DNA of 64,000 nucleotides from Desulfocucumis sp964643075 (GCA_964643075.1 CAZXQO010000016.1:1-64000); one strand, 5' to 3'. Numbered from the stretch's first letter, positions 16,962 through 26,802 are shown. The notes: generated by a model from the letters alone, not told the origin. Numbers and translations: made by a program.

Positions 16962-17332
16962 CCGCTGAAATGGTTGGAGCGGCTCTGAGGTTGTTAATAT
17001 TTCTCCCCTTGGTAACCGCCCTGGCTTATTTTTTCATTAAATACGGTCTGGCCAGACGCTCCAGGGTAATTAGAGGCTCCAGGAGGATGCAAATTATTGA
17101 GCAACTTCCCATTGGACCGAAGACCTTTTTGACACTGGTTGAGGTTGGAGAAAGCTATTTATTACTGGCCCAGCACGAGAAGGGTGTCAGCGTATTGAAG
17201 CAAATGGATGACTTGCCCGTCCCGATTGCACAGGGAGAAAAAGATATTGATCTAAAAGATATGCTTACCACCGCTGCCGGCGGTATTAATTTATTAGGCG
17301 CCAGGATTTTAAAACGCCGTTCCCGGGAATGA
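16958..17332 (+). CDS. fliO: Flagellar export protein FliO
   Basis: 124 residues with one N-terminal transmembrane segment (LLIFLPLVTALAYFFIKYGL, residues 8-27) and the FliO pattern MQIIEQLPIGPKTFLTLVEV then YLLLAQHEKGVSVLKQM. FliO assists assembly of FliP into the export gate. The GTG start overlaps the TGA of fliN. Confidence 0.85.
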   Translation: MTAEMVGAALRLLIFLPLVTALAYFFIKYGLARRSRVIRGSRRMQIIEQLPIGPKTFLTLVEVGESYLLLAQHEKGVSVLKQMDDLPVPIAQGEKDIDLKDMLTTAAGGINLLGARILKRRSRE

Positions 17333-17360
17333 TTTTTCTTCATCTATTGGAGTACGAGCA

Positions 17361-18107
17361 ATGAAGCTAAAAACAATATTATTTCTAACTGTTATTATGA
17401 TCATGGTCTTTCCTTCCCTGGCCGGTGCGCAGCCCTTACCGGGCATTGATTTGAACATAAATCCCACCGACAACCCCAGGGAGGTTGTGGACAGCGTCAA
17501 GATATTGGTACTACTGACGTTGCTGGCGTTAGCCCCGGCCTTTTTGCTGATGGTGACCAGTTTTACCAGGATTATCGTCGTTTTATCCCTTTTGAGGAAC
17601 GCTTTAGGAATTCCCCAGTCACCACCGAATCAAGTGTTGGTCGCCCTTGCACTTTTTCTTACTTTATTTATAATGCAGCCTGTTATGAATCAGATAAATG
17701 AGCAGGCTTTAAAACCTTACCTTGACAATAAAATGTCTCAGGAGGAATTTTTTCAAACTGCAGCCAAACCGTTGCGCAGTTTTATGTTGAAACAAACCAG
17801 GGAACAGGACTTGGCTTTATTTGTTAATCTGAGCAAAATGGAACAGCCCCGCAACAGGGATGAAGTTCCCCTTACCGTGGTTGTCCCCGCCTATGTCATC
17901 AGTGAGTTAAAAACAGCTTTTCAGATGGGTTTCTTACTATATGTTCCCTTCCTGGTGATAGATATGGTGGTGGCCAGTACACTGATGTCTATGGGCATGT
18001 TTATGCTGCCGCCGGTAATGATTGCCCTGCCTTTTAAAATATTGCTGTTTGTAATGGTGGACGGATGGTATCTGGTGGTTAAATCACTGGTTGAGAGCTT
18101 TGGCTAA
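17361..18107 (+). CDS. fliP: Flagellar export gate protein FliP
   Basis: 248 residues with a cleavable signal peptide (KTILFLTVIMIMVFPSLAGA) and four membrane segments. Family motifs are FTRIIVVLSLLRNALGIPQS, PPNQVLVALALFLTLFIMQP and KTAFQMGFLLYVPFLVIDM. FliP builds the core of the FliPQR export channel. fliQ and fliR follow at once. Confidence 0.97.
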   Translation: MKLKTILFLTVIMIMVFPSLAGAQPLPGIDLNINPTDNPREVVDSVKILVLLTLLALAPAFLLMVTSFTRIIVVLSLLRNALGIPQSPPNQVLVALALFLTLFIMQPVMNQINEQALKPYLDNKMSQEEFFQTAAKPLRSFMLKQTREQDLALFVNLSKMEQPRNRDEVPLTVVVPAYVISELKTAFQMGFLLYVPFLVIDMVVASTLMSMGMFMLPPVMIALPFKILLFVMVDGWYLVVKSLVESFG

Positions 18108-18117
18108 GGAGGAAGTC

Positions 18118-18387
18118 ATGACTGACACTTTTATCATTCAGATTTTTAGAGAAGCTCTCACTATGGTGCTCATACTGTCTGTTCCCATTCTGCTGTCAGG
18201 GATGCTGGTGGGTTTGATCATAGGGATACTGCAGGCTACCACCCAAATTCAGGAACAGTCACTTTCCTTTGTGCCTAAGTTGATTATAACCTTTCTGGTT
18301 ATGGCCCTGCTGACCCCCTGGATGCTAAGGGTGATGACGGGTTATACCAGCGAGTTGTTTGCCAAGCTACCTGCGGTAATCAGATAG
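18118..18387 (+). CDS. fliQ: Flagellar export gate protein FliQ
   Basis: 89 residues with two transmembrane segments, the normal size. Contains REALTMVLILSVPILLSGML and ILQATTQIQEQSLSFVPKL, the FliQ signature. ATG 18118 follows AAGGAGG; an upstream in-frame ATG (18091) falls inside fliP and lacks a ribosome site. Confidence 0.96.
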   Translation: MTDTFIIQIFREALTMVLILSVPILLSGMLVGLIIGILQATTQIQEQSLSFVPKLIITFLVMALLTPWMLRVMTGYTSELFAKLPAVIR

Positions 18388-18402
18388 AGCAGGGGTAAAT
18401 TT

Positions 18403-19170
18403 ATGCTGAATTACGAGCTAATCATCAACTTTATGCTCATTTTTGCCCGGGTAAGCGCCTTTATCATGGTGATTCCTGTTTTCGGAGGATCAAGTACGCC
18501 CCGGCTGGTTAAAATAGGCATTTCTTTTGTGCTGGCGGTCTTGCTGCTGCCCCTGGTGGCATCGCCTGCATCACCTCTAACGGGTGGGCTGATAGGCTTC
18601 GCACTGGCAGTGATAAAGGAAACCGCAGTGGGTTTATTAATGGGTCTGATATGTGTTTTTATATTAAACAGTCTTATCATAGCCGGTCAGTTGTTTGATA
18701 TGCACATAGGGTTTATGATGTCCAACTTTTTCGATCCCGTTAGCGGGTCTCAAACTACTCTGCTGGCTAATTTTTTATATCTTTTGGGCCTAACACTTTT
18801 TTTAACAATGAATGGTCATTATATGGTAATATCCGGGTTGTTTAAAAGTTTCCAGATGGTACCCCTGGCCGGGGCGGAGTTCAAAGGAGATACCGCCTTG
18901 TTGCTAATCCGGGTTTTTGCCAATATGATTACCATCGGCGTGCAAATTTGCCTGCCGGTTATAGCGGTGGCAATGATCATAGACGTGTCTCTGGGTTTGA
19001 TGGGGAAAACGGCTCCTCAGATGAATATATTTATGCTTGGTTTTCCCATTAAAATAGCTGCGGGTATAGCTGTTCTGGCTGTTATGGTGCCTCTGCTGGG
19101 TGTTGTTTTTCAATCTCTTTTCAGAATGATGGAACAGGATCTGTATACTTTGTATAAGGGGTTGAACTGA
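18403..19170 (+). CDS. fliR: Flagellar export gate protein FliR
   Basis: 255 residues with about six transmembrane segments, including FARVSAFIMVIPVFGGSSTP, the family start, and GLMGKTAPQMNIFMLGFPIK near the C-terminus. It completes the FliPQR core of the export gate. flhB follows with a 1-base gap. Confidence 0.97.
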   Translation: MLNYELIINFMLIFARVSAFIMVIPVFGGSSTPRLVKIGISFVLAVLLLPLVASPASPLTGGLIGFALAVIKETAVGLLMGLICVFILNSLIIAGQLFDMHIGFMMSNFFDPVSGSQTTLLANFLYLLGLTLFLTMNGHYMVISGLFKSFQMVPLAGAEFKGDTALLLIRVFANMITIGVQICLPVIAVAMIIDVSLGLMGKTAPQMNIFMLGFPIKIAAGIAVLAVMVPLLGVVFQSLFRMMEQDLYTLYKGLN

Positions 19171-19171
19171 C

Positions 19172-20242
19172 TTGGCCGAATCGAGCCAGCAAAAAACTGA
19201 AAAACCAACCCCGCGTAAATTGCAGGAAGCCCGAAAGAAGGGGCAGGTGGCAAACAGTAAGGATTTTACCGCGGCTCTGGTACTGTTGGCGGCAGTGGTG
19301 GCTTTTCTTACCTTCAGGCCGTATGCCGCCAGTGGTATGGAGCATCAGTTGGCATGGTATCTTACCAATTGCTTCACTTTTAAAATGACTGTTACCTCTC
19401 TGTCCTGGGTGATGCTGGATTATTTACTGAAAACGTTTCTTTTCCTGGCCCCTATATTTATATTGCTTATAGCCATAGCCTTTTTTGCTAATGTGGCGCA
19501 AATAGGCTTCCTTTTTGCACCGGAAGTAATAAAGCCCAAATTTGAAAAAATTAACCCAATCAGCGGTCTGAAACGCATTTTTAGCTTACGCAGCGCTGTT
19601 GAGCTTTTGAAAAGTATACTTAAAGTATCCGTTGTGGGATTTGTAAGCTTTTTAATAGTTAAAAAATATTTGCCGGTTCTGATGGTGGCTTTTTATAAAG
19701 CGCCGGGACAGGGATTTGGCGAGGTAATGACGGCAATTATGGCGGTGGCTGCAACCGGCGCCGGGGCCTTCCTGGTTCTTGCCATCGGGGATATGTTGTA
19801 CCAGCGCTGGGAATATATACGCGGACTGCGTATGACCAAGCAGGAAATAAAGGATGAGTATAAACAGACCGAGGGCGACCCGCAAATTAAAGGCTGGCTG
19901 AAGCGGCGCCAGAGGGAAATCGCCATGAACCGCATCCGTCAGGAAGTGCCCAGGGCTACCATGGTAGTCACAAACCCTATCCACTATGCCGTGGCCCTGC
20001 GCTATGAGGACGGCGTTACGGTTGCCCCGCTGGTGGTGGCCAAGGGAGCCGGTGACCTGGCTCAGAGTTTGAAGCGCATCGCGGCGGAGCATCAAGTTCC
20101 GGTGATTGAGAACAAGCCCCTGGCTCAGGCACTGTACAAACAGGTAGATGTGGGCAAGGAAATACCAGTGGAGCTATACCAGGCGGTAGCTGAAATTATG
20201 GCTGTTCTTTACCGTACGAAATACAGGAGTACCGGAACATAA
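19172..20242 (+). CDS. flhB: Flagellar export specificity switch protein FlhB
   Basis: 356 residues, TTG start. The N-terminus EKTEKPTPRKLQEARKKGQV-like stretch (QQKTEKPTPRKLQEARKKGQ), four transmembrane segments (about 33-205) and a cytoplasmic domain are typical. FlhB changes export from hook to filament substrates after autocleavage at a conserved Asn-Pro-Thr-His. Here the site reads VVTNPIHYAVALRYE, with Ile in place of Thr at residue 270. The Asn268-Pro269 scissile pair and His271 are kept, so cleavage is still expected. Confidence 0.96.
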   Translation: MAESSQQKTEKPTPRKLQEARKKGQVANSKDFTAALVLLAAVVAFLTFRPYAASGMEHQLAWYLTNCFTFKMTVTSLSWVMLDYLLKTFLFLAPIFILLIAIAFFANVAQIGFLFAPEVIKPKFEKINPISGLKRIFSLRSAVELLKSILKVSVVGFVSFLIVKKYLPVLMVAFYKAPGQGFGEVMTAIMAVAATGAGAFLVLAIGDMLYQRWEYIRGLRMTKQEIKDEYKQTEGDPQIKGWLKRRQREIAMNRIRQEVPRATMVVTNPIHYAVALRYEDGVTVAPLVVAKGAGDLAQSLKRIAAEHQVPVIENKPLAQALYKQVDVGKEIPVELYQAVAEIMAVLYRTKYRSTGT

Positions 20243-20303
20243 ATGTAATATATTTGATACTTGTCAAGATCTATAGTGAGGCAGACTATTCGGAGGTAAC
20301 GTA

Positions 20304-22385
20304 ATGCCACAGCTCTCACGAAGTGCCATTGCCGGAGAACTGAAAAAAAATACCGACCTGATTATTGCCGGTGTGGTGCTGATGATTGTTTTGATGATCA
20401 TTATCCCGCTACCGCCTGGCATACTGGATGTTATGCTAGTCCTCAGCATAACCGTCGGCCTGGTGATAGTACTGATTACTATGTTCACCACTGAGACTCT
20501 GCAATTTTCCATTTTTCCATCCTTGCTGTTGGTAACCACGCTTTACCGGCTGTCTTTAAACATATCATCCACCAGGCTAATCCTTGGACAGGCATATGCG
20601 GGCAAGGTGATAGAAGCCTTTGGAACATTTGTGGTGGGCGGCAGCTACGTGGTGGGTTTTATAGTTTTTATAATCATAACCATTATTCAGTTCGTGGTAA
20701 TTACCAGCGGTTCCGGCCGGGTGGCCGAGGTTGCGGCCAGGTTCACCCTGGACGCCATGCCGGGCAAGCAAATGAGTATTGATGCGGATTTTAATTCCGG
20801 GCTGATTACTGAAACCGAGGCCAGGGAGCGCAGGCGGCGTTTGCAGCGGGAGGCGGATTTTTTCGGGGCCATGGACGGCGCCAGTAAATTTGTCCGGGGC
20901 GATGCCATCGCCGGCATTGTAATTACCATAATCAATATCATCGGAGGCATTGTCATAGGTCTGCTCTATATGGGGATGAGTCTTTCGGAAGCCCTGCAGA
21001 CGTACACCATTCTAACTATCGGTGACGGGCTGGTGACCCAGATACCGGCACTGCTTATATCTACCTCTTCCGGCATACTGGTGACCAGGGCATCTTCAGA
21101 AGCTAGCTTCGGGAACGAAGTTTCCGTGCAGTTTACCCGTTTTCCCAAGATAATTTTCCTGGTGGCGGGAATACTGTTTATCCTGGGCCTTGTCCCGGCC
21201 ATGCCTAATATACTTTTTATGACCATGGCCGGGATGGCCGGGTATCTGGGCTACCGCATGATGGGCGGCCTGAAGCAAAAGGAGACAGCCCGGAAGGAGG
21301 CCGAAGCCAGGGAGCAAATACAGCAGCAAAAGAGAAGGGAACCGGAAGCGGTCACCTCCTATTTTCAGGTTGATCCTTTGCAAATTGAAATCGGTTATAA
21401 TCTTATTCCCCTTACCGATGAAAGTGCGGGTGGGGATTTACTGGTCAGGCTTGCCGCCGTCCGCCGGCAGTGTGCTGCCGAATTGGGTATTTACGTTCGC
21501 CCCATCAGAATCAGGGACAATCTCCAACTGTCTCCCAATGCTTATGTGTTCAAATTGAGGGGTGAAGAAAGCGCCTCCGGTGAATTAATGCCTGGTCACT
21601 TTATGGCCATGGATCCCACCGGGCAGGATTTGTCCATTCCGGGTATTCCCACGGTTGAGCCTACTTTTGGCCTGCCAGCCTGGTGGATACCGGCTAATGA
21701 AAAGGACAAGGTTGAGATGATGGGGCTTACCGTGGTGGACTGTTCCACCATATTGGTAACTCACCTTACCGAATTTATTAAAAACTATGGTCATGAGCTG
21801 CTGGGCCGCCAGGAAGTCAAAGAATTGTTGGATGTTGTCAGGGAAAAGGATCCCGCTGTGCTGGACGATCTTCTCCCGGAACTTATCTCCCTGGGAGACA
21901 TTCAGAAAGTACTGCAGAGCCTGCTGAGGGAAAAGGTACCCATCAGGGATCTGGTGACCATTCTGGAAGCCCTGGCAGACGGCGTACGTATGAACAAGGA
22001 TATAGACTTCCTGATAGAACACGTCAGGCAGGCCATGTCCAGGACTATTTGCCGGGCTTACGTTACCCCGGACAACAAACTTCAGGTGATCACACTACAC
22101 CCTAAACTGGAACAAACCCTGGCTGATGCCATACAGCCTACGCAACTAGGGGCCTATCCGGTAATCGAGCCGGGGCTGGCCCGTCAGGTTCTGGATAACG
22201 CCAAGGAAGCCGTGGAGAAGGTATCCATGCGCGGCATAACCCCGGTGGTGCTGAGTTCACCCCGGATTAGACTGCCTTTTAAACGATTTACCGAACGCTA
22301 TATTCCGGGACTGGTGGTACTGTCCCTCAATGAGGTTGCCTCCAGCGTGGAAGTTGAGGTAGTGGGGACGGTGGCTGTAGAATGA
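20304..22385 (+). CDS. flhA: Flagellar export gate protein FlhA
   Basis: 693 residues, full length. The N-terminal half has about eight membrane segments and the FHIPEP signature RFTLDAMPGKQMSIDADF near residue 150. The C-terminal cytoplasmic half, from about 350, forms the nonameric ring that docks chaperone-substrate complexes, with STILVTHLTEFIKNYGHELL and DLVTILEALADGVR. FlhA uses the proton motive force for export. Its stop overlaps the flhF start. Confidence 0.97.
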   Translation: MPQLSRSAIAGELKKNTDLIIAGVVLMIVLMIIIPLPPGILDVMLVLSITVGLVIVLITMFTTETLQFSIFPSLLLVTTLYRLSLNISSTRLILGQAYAGKVIEAFGTFVVGGSYVVGFIVFIIITIIQFVVITSGSGRVAEVAARFTLDAMPGKQMSIDADFNSGLITETEARERRRRLQREADFFGAMDGASKFVRGDAIAGIVITIINIIGGIVIGLLYMGMSLSEALQTYTILTIGDGLVTQIPALLISTSSGILVTRASSEASFGNEVSVQFTRFPKIIFLVAGILFILGLVPAMPNILFMTMAGMAGYLGYRMMGGLKQKETARKEAEAREQIQQQKRREPEAVTSYFQVDPLQIEIGYNLIPLTDESAGGDLLVRLAAVRRQCAAELGIYVRPIRIRDNLQLSPNAYVFKLRGEESASGELMPGHFMAMDPTGQDLSIPGIPTVEPTFGLPAWWIPANEKDKVEMMGLTVVDCSTILVTHLTEFIKNYGHELLGRQEVKELLDVVREKDPAVLDDLLPELISLGDIQKVLQSLLREKVPIRDLVTILEALADGVRMNKDIDFLIEHVRQAMSRTICRAYVTPDNKLQVITLHPKLEQTLADAIQPTQLGAYPVIEPGLARQVLDNAKEAVEKVSMRGITPVVLSSPRIRLPFKRFTERYIPGLVVLSLNEVASSVEVEVVGTVAVE

Positions 22386-23569
22386 AAATAAAAAAATACA
22401 TAGTTCGTGATATGCAGGAAGCGATAAAACTAATCAGGGACGATATGGGTCCGGAAGCTGTGATAGTCAGCAGTTATCCCGTGCCCCGCCGGGGTTTTGC
22501 AGGCCTGTTCGCCCCACGTCAGATAGAGGTCACCGCCGCCTTGGATGAGCCGCCCAAGCTGGAGGTGCAGGCAATTGCGGAATCATCCCGGGGTGACGCC
22601 TCTACCCGTAAGCTACTGGAAGTACTCAGCACCTTTCAGAATAAAGAGGAGGACCAGCCTCTCTCTGCATTGCCGGATCAGGGGCGGGAAGATGATCCTG
22701 ACGGGGAAGACATATCCCCGGCTTTTGGCTTAATGTTGAAAAAAGAAGGGAAAATTGCGGTAAAAAATGAATTATTTAATAAGTGGAGGAGAATTTTGTA
22801 TGATCTTGAAATAAAAGATAAGTTAATTGATGAAATACTTAGCGGACTGCTGGAAGTTTTTGAGGATTCAGAGGAGAAGAATAAAGCACTGCTAACGGAA
22901 AAAATAACAAAATTAATTGAGCCCTGTTATGTTGATTCTGGCAGCAAAAAAATTAATGTGCTGGTAGGCCCCGCCGGTGTGGGTAAGACTTTGACTGCTG
23001 TAAAGATGGCTGTTTCCAAAGCTGTACGTGAAAATAAAAAGGTTGCCCTTGTTTCTTTAAACGGAAGCAAGGTGGGTTCGCTGGTGGAGCTGAAGTATTA
23101 TGGCAGTCTGATCCAGGCGCCGGTTGATACTGCCTCAAATAGCGACGAATTGACCAGCGTGCTGGCTAAATATGATGATAAAGATGTTATTTTTGTAGAT
23201 GCGGCAGGGGTGTCGCCCAACGATACCGGGGGCTTATTGAAGATTAAAGACCTGCTGGAAGCGGTGGAGACGGAAATGGATGTTATACTGGTCATGTCTT
23301 CCACCACCAGATTTCGTGATCTAAAAAAGTGTGTCAGAGGATACAAAAAAATCGGTTTTAACAGGATGGTTTTTACCAAACTGGATGAGACAGAGACACT
23401 GGGTACCCTCTTAAATCTTGTCAAAGATCTGGAGAAGCCGGTGGCCTATGTTACTTTCGGCCAAAAGGTGCCTGATGATATAGTTGTTGTAACCTCGAAA
23501 AAACTGGCCGGGCTTGTGCTTGGGGGAGCTGATCGATATGCCGAAAGCGGCTTCGACGATTCAATCTAA
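22382..23569 (+). CDS. flhF: Flagellar biosynthesis SRP-type GTPase FlhF
   Basis: 395 residues. An N-terminal segment begins MKIKKYIVRDMQEAIKLIRD, as in FlhF, and is followed by a variable linker (about 60-130). The NG GTPase domain has G1 VLVGPAGVGKTLTAVKMAV near residue 196, a VFVDAAG-type G3 (VIFVDAAGVSPND) and FTKLDETETLGTLLNL as the G4 TKLD. FlhF sets the position and number of flagella with FlhG. It overlaps flhA by 4 bases and flhG by about 32. Confidence 0.95.
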   Translation: MKIKKYIVRDMQEAIKLIRDDMGPEAVIVSSYPVPRRGFAGLFAPRQIEVTAALDEPPKLEVQAIAESSRGDASTRKLLEVLSTFQNKEEDQPLSALPDQGREDDPDGEDISPAFGLMLKKEGKIAVKNELFNKWRRILYDLEIKDKLIDEILSGLLEVFEDSEEKNKALLTEKITKLIEPCYVDSGSKKINVLVGPAGVGKTLTAVKMAVSKAVRENKKVALVSLNGSKVGSLVELKYYGSLIQAPVDTASNSDELTSVLAKYDDKDVIFVDAAGVSPNDTGGLLKIKDLLEAVETEMDVILVMSSTTRFRDLKKCVRGYKKIGFNRMVFTKLDETETLGTLLNLVKDLEKPVAYVTFGQKVPDDIVVVTSKKLAGLVLGGADRYAESGFDDSI

Positions 23570-24443
23570 CATTATAAAGGCCGGCACACTCATCCCCGGG
23601 CAGCGGATGCCTTCGTCCGATTCCGGGGCTAGGGTTATAGCGGTAACCAGCGGTAAAGGCGGTGTGGGAAAAACTAGTTTGGTGGTCAATCTGGCCATTT
23701 CCCTGGTCGGTTTGGGTCAACGAGTGGTGATTTTTGATGCCGATCTGGGGCTGGCCAATGTTGAGGTTATAATGGGTATTTCCCCACCCTGCACGCTTTT
23801 CGATTTTGTTTGTGGGAAAAAGAGCCTGGAGGACATTGTCGTGCCAGGTCCCGGGGGTATAAGACTGGTTTCTGGCGGTTCCGGCTTTCTGGAACTTGCC
23901 AATTTGGATAAAAAACGACGCCAGAAGCTCATCGACTCTCTGGCCTATTTTGACCATGAAGCCGACTTTGTTCTGGTTGACACCGGAGCAGGTATATCAA
24001 AAAATGTGCTTGGCTTCGTGGCTGCAGCAGGAGAGGTTATAGTGGTGGTAACCCCGGAACCAACCTCGTTTACAGACGCTTACAGCATGATAAAAGTTTT
24101 GTCGAACTACCGGGTTCATAACGAAGTAAATCTTGTGGTGAACCAGGCTGCGGATCAGGATGAGGCTACTGCCACTTACAACAAAATGAAAACGGTGGTC
24201 AGCCAGTATCTGACCATCAGTTTACGAAATCCCGGCTGGGTGACTAAAGACAGTTACGTCAGCAAGGCGGTCAAAGACCAAAAACCCCTTTGTATGTATT
24301 ATCCCCGCAGCACCTCGGCCAGGAGTATCGCCTTGCTGGCTCAGAACATACTTACAGGCGGTGAAACGCCGGTAAAATATTCTGTGGGAGCGGGCGGGTT
24401 TATTAATAGATTAATGCGGCTGTTCGGCCAGTCCGGGATTTAG
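23538..24443 (+). CDS. flhG: Flagellar number regulator FlhG (MinD-like ATPase)
   Basis: About 301 residues. Deviant Walker A VTSGKGGVGKTSLVVNLA near residue 38, then VVIFDADLGLANVEVIMG and DFVLVDTGAGISKNV. The conserved start lies in a Gln-less basic tail that would stimulate FlhF GTPase activity. FlhG limits flagellar number and brings FliM/FliY to the nascent C ring. The ATG at 23538 follows TGGGGGAGCTG; the upstream TTG-type start at 23514 lies deeper in flhF. Its C-terminus has an amphipathic helix (FINRLMRLFGQSG) likely to touch the membrane. Confidence 0.94.
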   Translation: MPKAASTIQSNIIKAGTLIPGQRMPSSDSGARVIAVTSGKGGVGKTSLVVNLAISLVGLGQRVVIFDADLGLANVEVIMGISPPCTLFDFVCGKKSLEDIVVPGPGGIRLVSGGSGFLELANLDKKRRQKLIDSLAYFDHEADFVLVDTGAGISKNVLGFVAAAGEVIVVVTPEPTSFTDAYSMIKVLSNYRVHNEVNLVVNQAADQDEATATYNKMKTVVSQYLTISLRNPGWVTKDSYVSKAVKDQKPLCMYYPRSTSARSIALLAQNILTGGETPVKYSVGAGGFINRLMRLFGQSGI

Positions 24444-24468
24444 TCGCCGCAGGTGGTGAGGGGAGCGG

Positions 24469-25230
24469 ATGGATAAAGCTTTATCCGATTTGTGGCAGCA
24501 ATACAAGGACCAAAGGGATGAGGAGATAAAATCCAGGCTGGTGCTGACCTATCTGTGGATGGTCAAATATATTTCCGGCAGGCTGCCGGTCCGTCTTCCC
24601 CCCAGTATGAGCCTGGATGATTTGGAAAGTTGCGGTGTCCTCGGTCTGCTGGAATCCGTTGAAAAATTTGATCCCGGTTTAGGCAGGGATTTTGAAGCCT
24701 ATGCTTATCACCGGGTCCGCGGTTCCATGCTGGATGAAATCAGGAAAGTTAGCTGGGTGCCACGTAGTATGTGGCAAAAAATGCAGGAGATGAAACAGGT
24801 GCGGGAGCGCCTGGAGAGTGAACGGGTAGGTGATATAACGGAGGAACTGCTCGCCCGGGAGATGGGTATCCAAATTGCGGAATTGCGTCGTCTTGACGCT
24901 CATTATAGCAGTGCCTTTGCAGTATCCCTGGATGAACAGTATAAAGCCGGGGAAGAAGACTCGGTAAGACTTGGCGATATGATCCAGGATATAAGCAGCC
25001 TTGACCCCCTGGAGCAGATTGCTGAGGAGGACGGTCGAAAAACCCTGGCGGAAGCGGTTAAGATGCTTTCAGAAAAGGAACAAATTCTTTTATCACTGTA
25101 TTATCACGAGGAACTTACCTTAAAAGAAATAGGAAGGGTGCTGGAAGTTTCAGAGTCAAGGGTGTGTCAGTTGCACAGCCGGGCCATTGGCCGGTTGCGA
25201 AAAATTCTTGATGAAATGAATAATAGCTGA
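24469..25230 (+). CDS. fliA: Flagellar sigma factor sigma28 (FliA/SigD/WhiG family)
   Basis: 253 residues. Region 2 includes SLDDLESCGVLGLLESVEKF and FEAYAYHRVRGSMLDEIRK; region 3 begins ELLAREMGIQIAELRRLD; region 4 has LSLYYHEELTLKEIGRVLEV and SESRVCQLHSRAIGRLRK. It directs late flagellar genes, and sites matching its consensus are seen upstream of fliD and of the EF-hand gene. The anti-sigma FlgM is not in this window. ATG 24469 follows GTGGTGAGGGGAGCG. Confidence 0.96.
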   Translation: MDKALSDLWQQYKDQRDEEIKSRLVLTYLWMVKYISGRLPVRLPPSMSLDDLESCGVLGLLESVEKFDPGLGRDFEAYAYHRVRGSMLDEIRKVSWVPRSMWQKMQEMKQVRERLESERVGDITEELLAREMGIQIAELRRLDAHYSSAFAVSLDEQYKAGEEDSVRLGDMIQDISSLDPLEQIAEEDGRKTLAEAVKMLSEKEQILLSLYYHEELTLKEIGRVLEVSESRVCQLHSRAIGRLRKILDEMNNS

Positions 25231-25241
25231 GGTGGTCTACC

Positions 25242-26015
25242 ATGATTAGAGGTTTGTACACTGCTGCATCAGGTCTGGGTGTGCAGCAGGCGCGCATGGA
25301 CGCGGTCAGCAACAACCTGGCGAATGTATCTACAAATGGTTACAAAGGGGATACAGTACTGAGCAAGCAGTTCCAGGAAATGTTGCTGCGGGAAAAAACT
25401 GTGGACAATATAGGTAGGCGCATAACCCGCTGGTCGCCAGTGGGCTACACCAACCAGGGTGTGGCCGTCAGTGATTTTGTTACAGATTATTCCACGGGAA
25501 TCCTCAAAGAAACCGGTAGAAAAACAGATCTGGCACTGGCCGGCGGGGGATTCTTTGCGGTGCAGACAAGAGGTCAAAGCGGCAAGATTTTATATACCAG
25601 GGATGGTCAGTTTCATACTGACCAGGAGGGATACCTGGTGGACTCCCGGGAAAACAGGGTGCTGTCGGACGCTGGCCCGATTCAGGTTGGAAAAGCCGAT
25701 TTTACCGTTGATTCCGGTGGAGTGATCAGTTTGGCCGATGGTAACACTTTTCAGCTTAGAATAACGGAGTTTGATGCATCGCAAAAGATTACCAAAGCGG
25801 GGGATAATTATTTTGATGCGGCCGGGGCGACGGGTAAGGCTGCTACCAGTCCGGGAGTCAATCAGGGGTTCCTGGAACAGTCCAATGTGAACCTGGCCAC
25901 CCAGATGGTAAACATGGTGGAATTGCTTAGATCGTATGAAGCAGGGCAGAAATCCATTCAATCTCAGGATGAGCTGCTGGCCAAAGCCATAAACGAAGTG
26001 GGGACGGTGAAGTAG
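25242..26015 (+). CDS. flgF: Flagellar basal-body rod protein, FlgF-type
   Basis: 257 residues. Start MIRGLYTAASGLGVQQARMD and VSNNLANVSTNGYKGDTVL; middle TDLALAGGGFFAVQTRG; end SNVNLATQMVNMVELLRSYE. The pair of rod genes after sigma28 corresponds to flhO/flhP of Bacillus or flgF/flgG elsewhere. The first is assigned FlgF (rod) by order; the FlgF/FlgG distinction is not certain from sequence alone. Confidence 0.85.
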   Translation: MIRGLYTAASGLGVQQARMDAVSNNLANVSTNGYKGDTVLSKQFQEMLLREKTVDNIGRRITRWSPVGYTNQGVAVSDFVTDYSTGILKETGRKTDLALAGGGFFAVQTRGQSGKILYTRDGQFHTDQEGYLVDSRENRVLSDAGPIQVGKADFTVDSGGVISLADGNTFQLRITEFDASQKITKAGDNYFDAAGATGKAATSPGVNQGFLEQSNVNLATQMVNMVELLRSYEAGQKSIQSQDELLAKAINEVGTVK

Positions 26016-26016
26016 T

Positions 26017-26802
26017 ATGATCAATAGCCTGCGCACCAGCGCTGCGGGGATTAATGCCCAGCAAAACAGGATGGATATTACGGCCAACAACATAGCCAAT
26101 ATCAACACCAATTCCTTTAAACGCGGCAGGGCGGAATTTTCCGATTTATTGTATGGCAAAATGGCCGACTGCGGCAGGCCGGTCAAACTGTCGACCGGCG
26201 ATGCAGGAACTCCTCTGATGGGGGCTGGTTCCAGGGTGGCGGCAGTGGACACGGTGTTTGATCAGGGGATTATTAATGAAACAGACAGGCCTTTAGATAT
26301 CGCCATCAACGGTGACGGCTTCTTAAGAGTGGAAATGCCCGATGGCGGTTATGCCTACACCAGGGATGGTAGTATACAAGTTACACCGGAAGGGACGCTG
26401 GTTACCAGTGGCGGTCACAAACTGTCCACAGATATTACACTTCCTGAGAATTATCAGAGCGTTGTAATAGATACTAACGGCACCGTAATGGTTAAGGATG
26501 CCGATGGTAATGAAACTGAGGCAGGTAAAATTCTATTATATAAATTTCCTAATGAGACAGGTCTAAAACATTTATCTGAAAACCTGTATGGGGAAACCGC
26601 TGCTTCGGGAGCGGCTGAAGAGGGAACTCCCGGTGAGGACGGTATGGGTGAATTGCGGCAGGGCAAATTGGAAATGAGCAATGTTGATTTGTCTGAAGAA
26701 ATGGAAACGATGATCGAGGCCCAGCGGGCTTTACAGGCCAGCGCCCAATCCCTGAGAACGGCGGATCAGATGTGGAATATTGCTAATAATTTACGTAAGT
26801 AA
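26017..26802 (+). CDS. flgG: Flagellar basal-body rod protein, FlgG-type
   Basis: 261 residues. Start MINSLRTSAAGINAQQNRMD, then ITANNIANINTNSFKRGRA, LDIAINGDGFLRVEMPDGG and the C-terminal SNVDLSEEMETMIEAQRALQ. It forms the distal rod that carries the hook. It follows flgF by 1 base and precedes cheD. Confidence 0.87.
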   Translation: MINSLRTSAAGINAQQNRMDITANNIANINTNSFKRGRAEFSDLLYGKMADCGRPVKLSTGDAGTPLMGAGSRVAAVDTVFDQGIINETDRPLDIAINGDGFLRVEMPDGGYAYTRDGSIQVTPEGTLVTSGGHKLSTDITLPENYQSVVIDTNGTVMVKDADGNETEAGKILLYKFPNETGLKHLSENLYGETAASGAAEEGTPGEDGMGELRQGKLEMSNVDLSEEMETMIEAQRALQASAQSLRTADQMWNIANNLRK

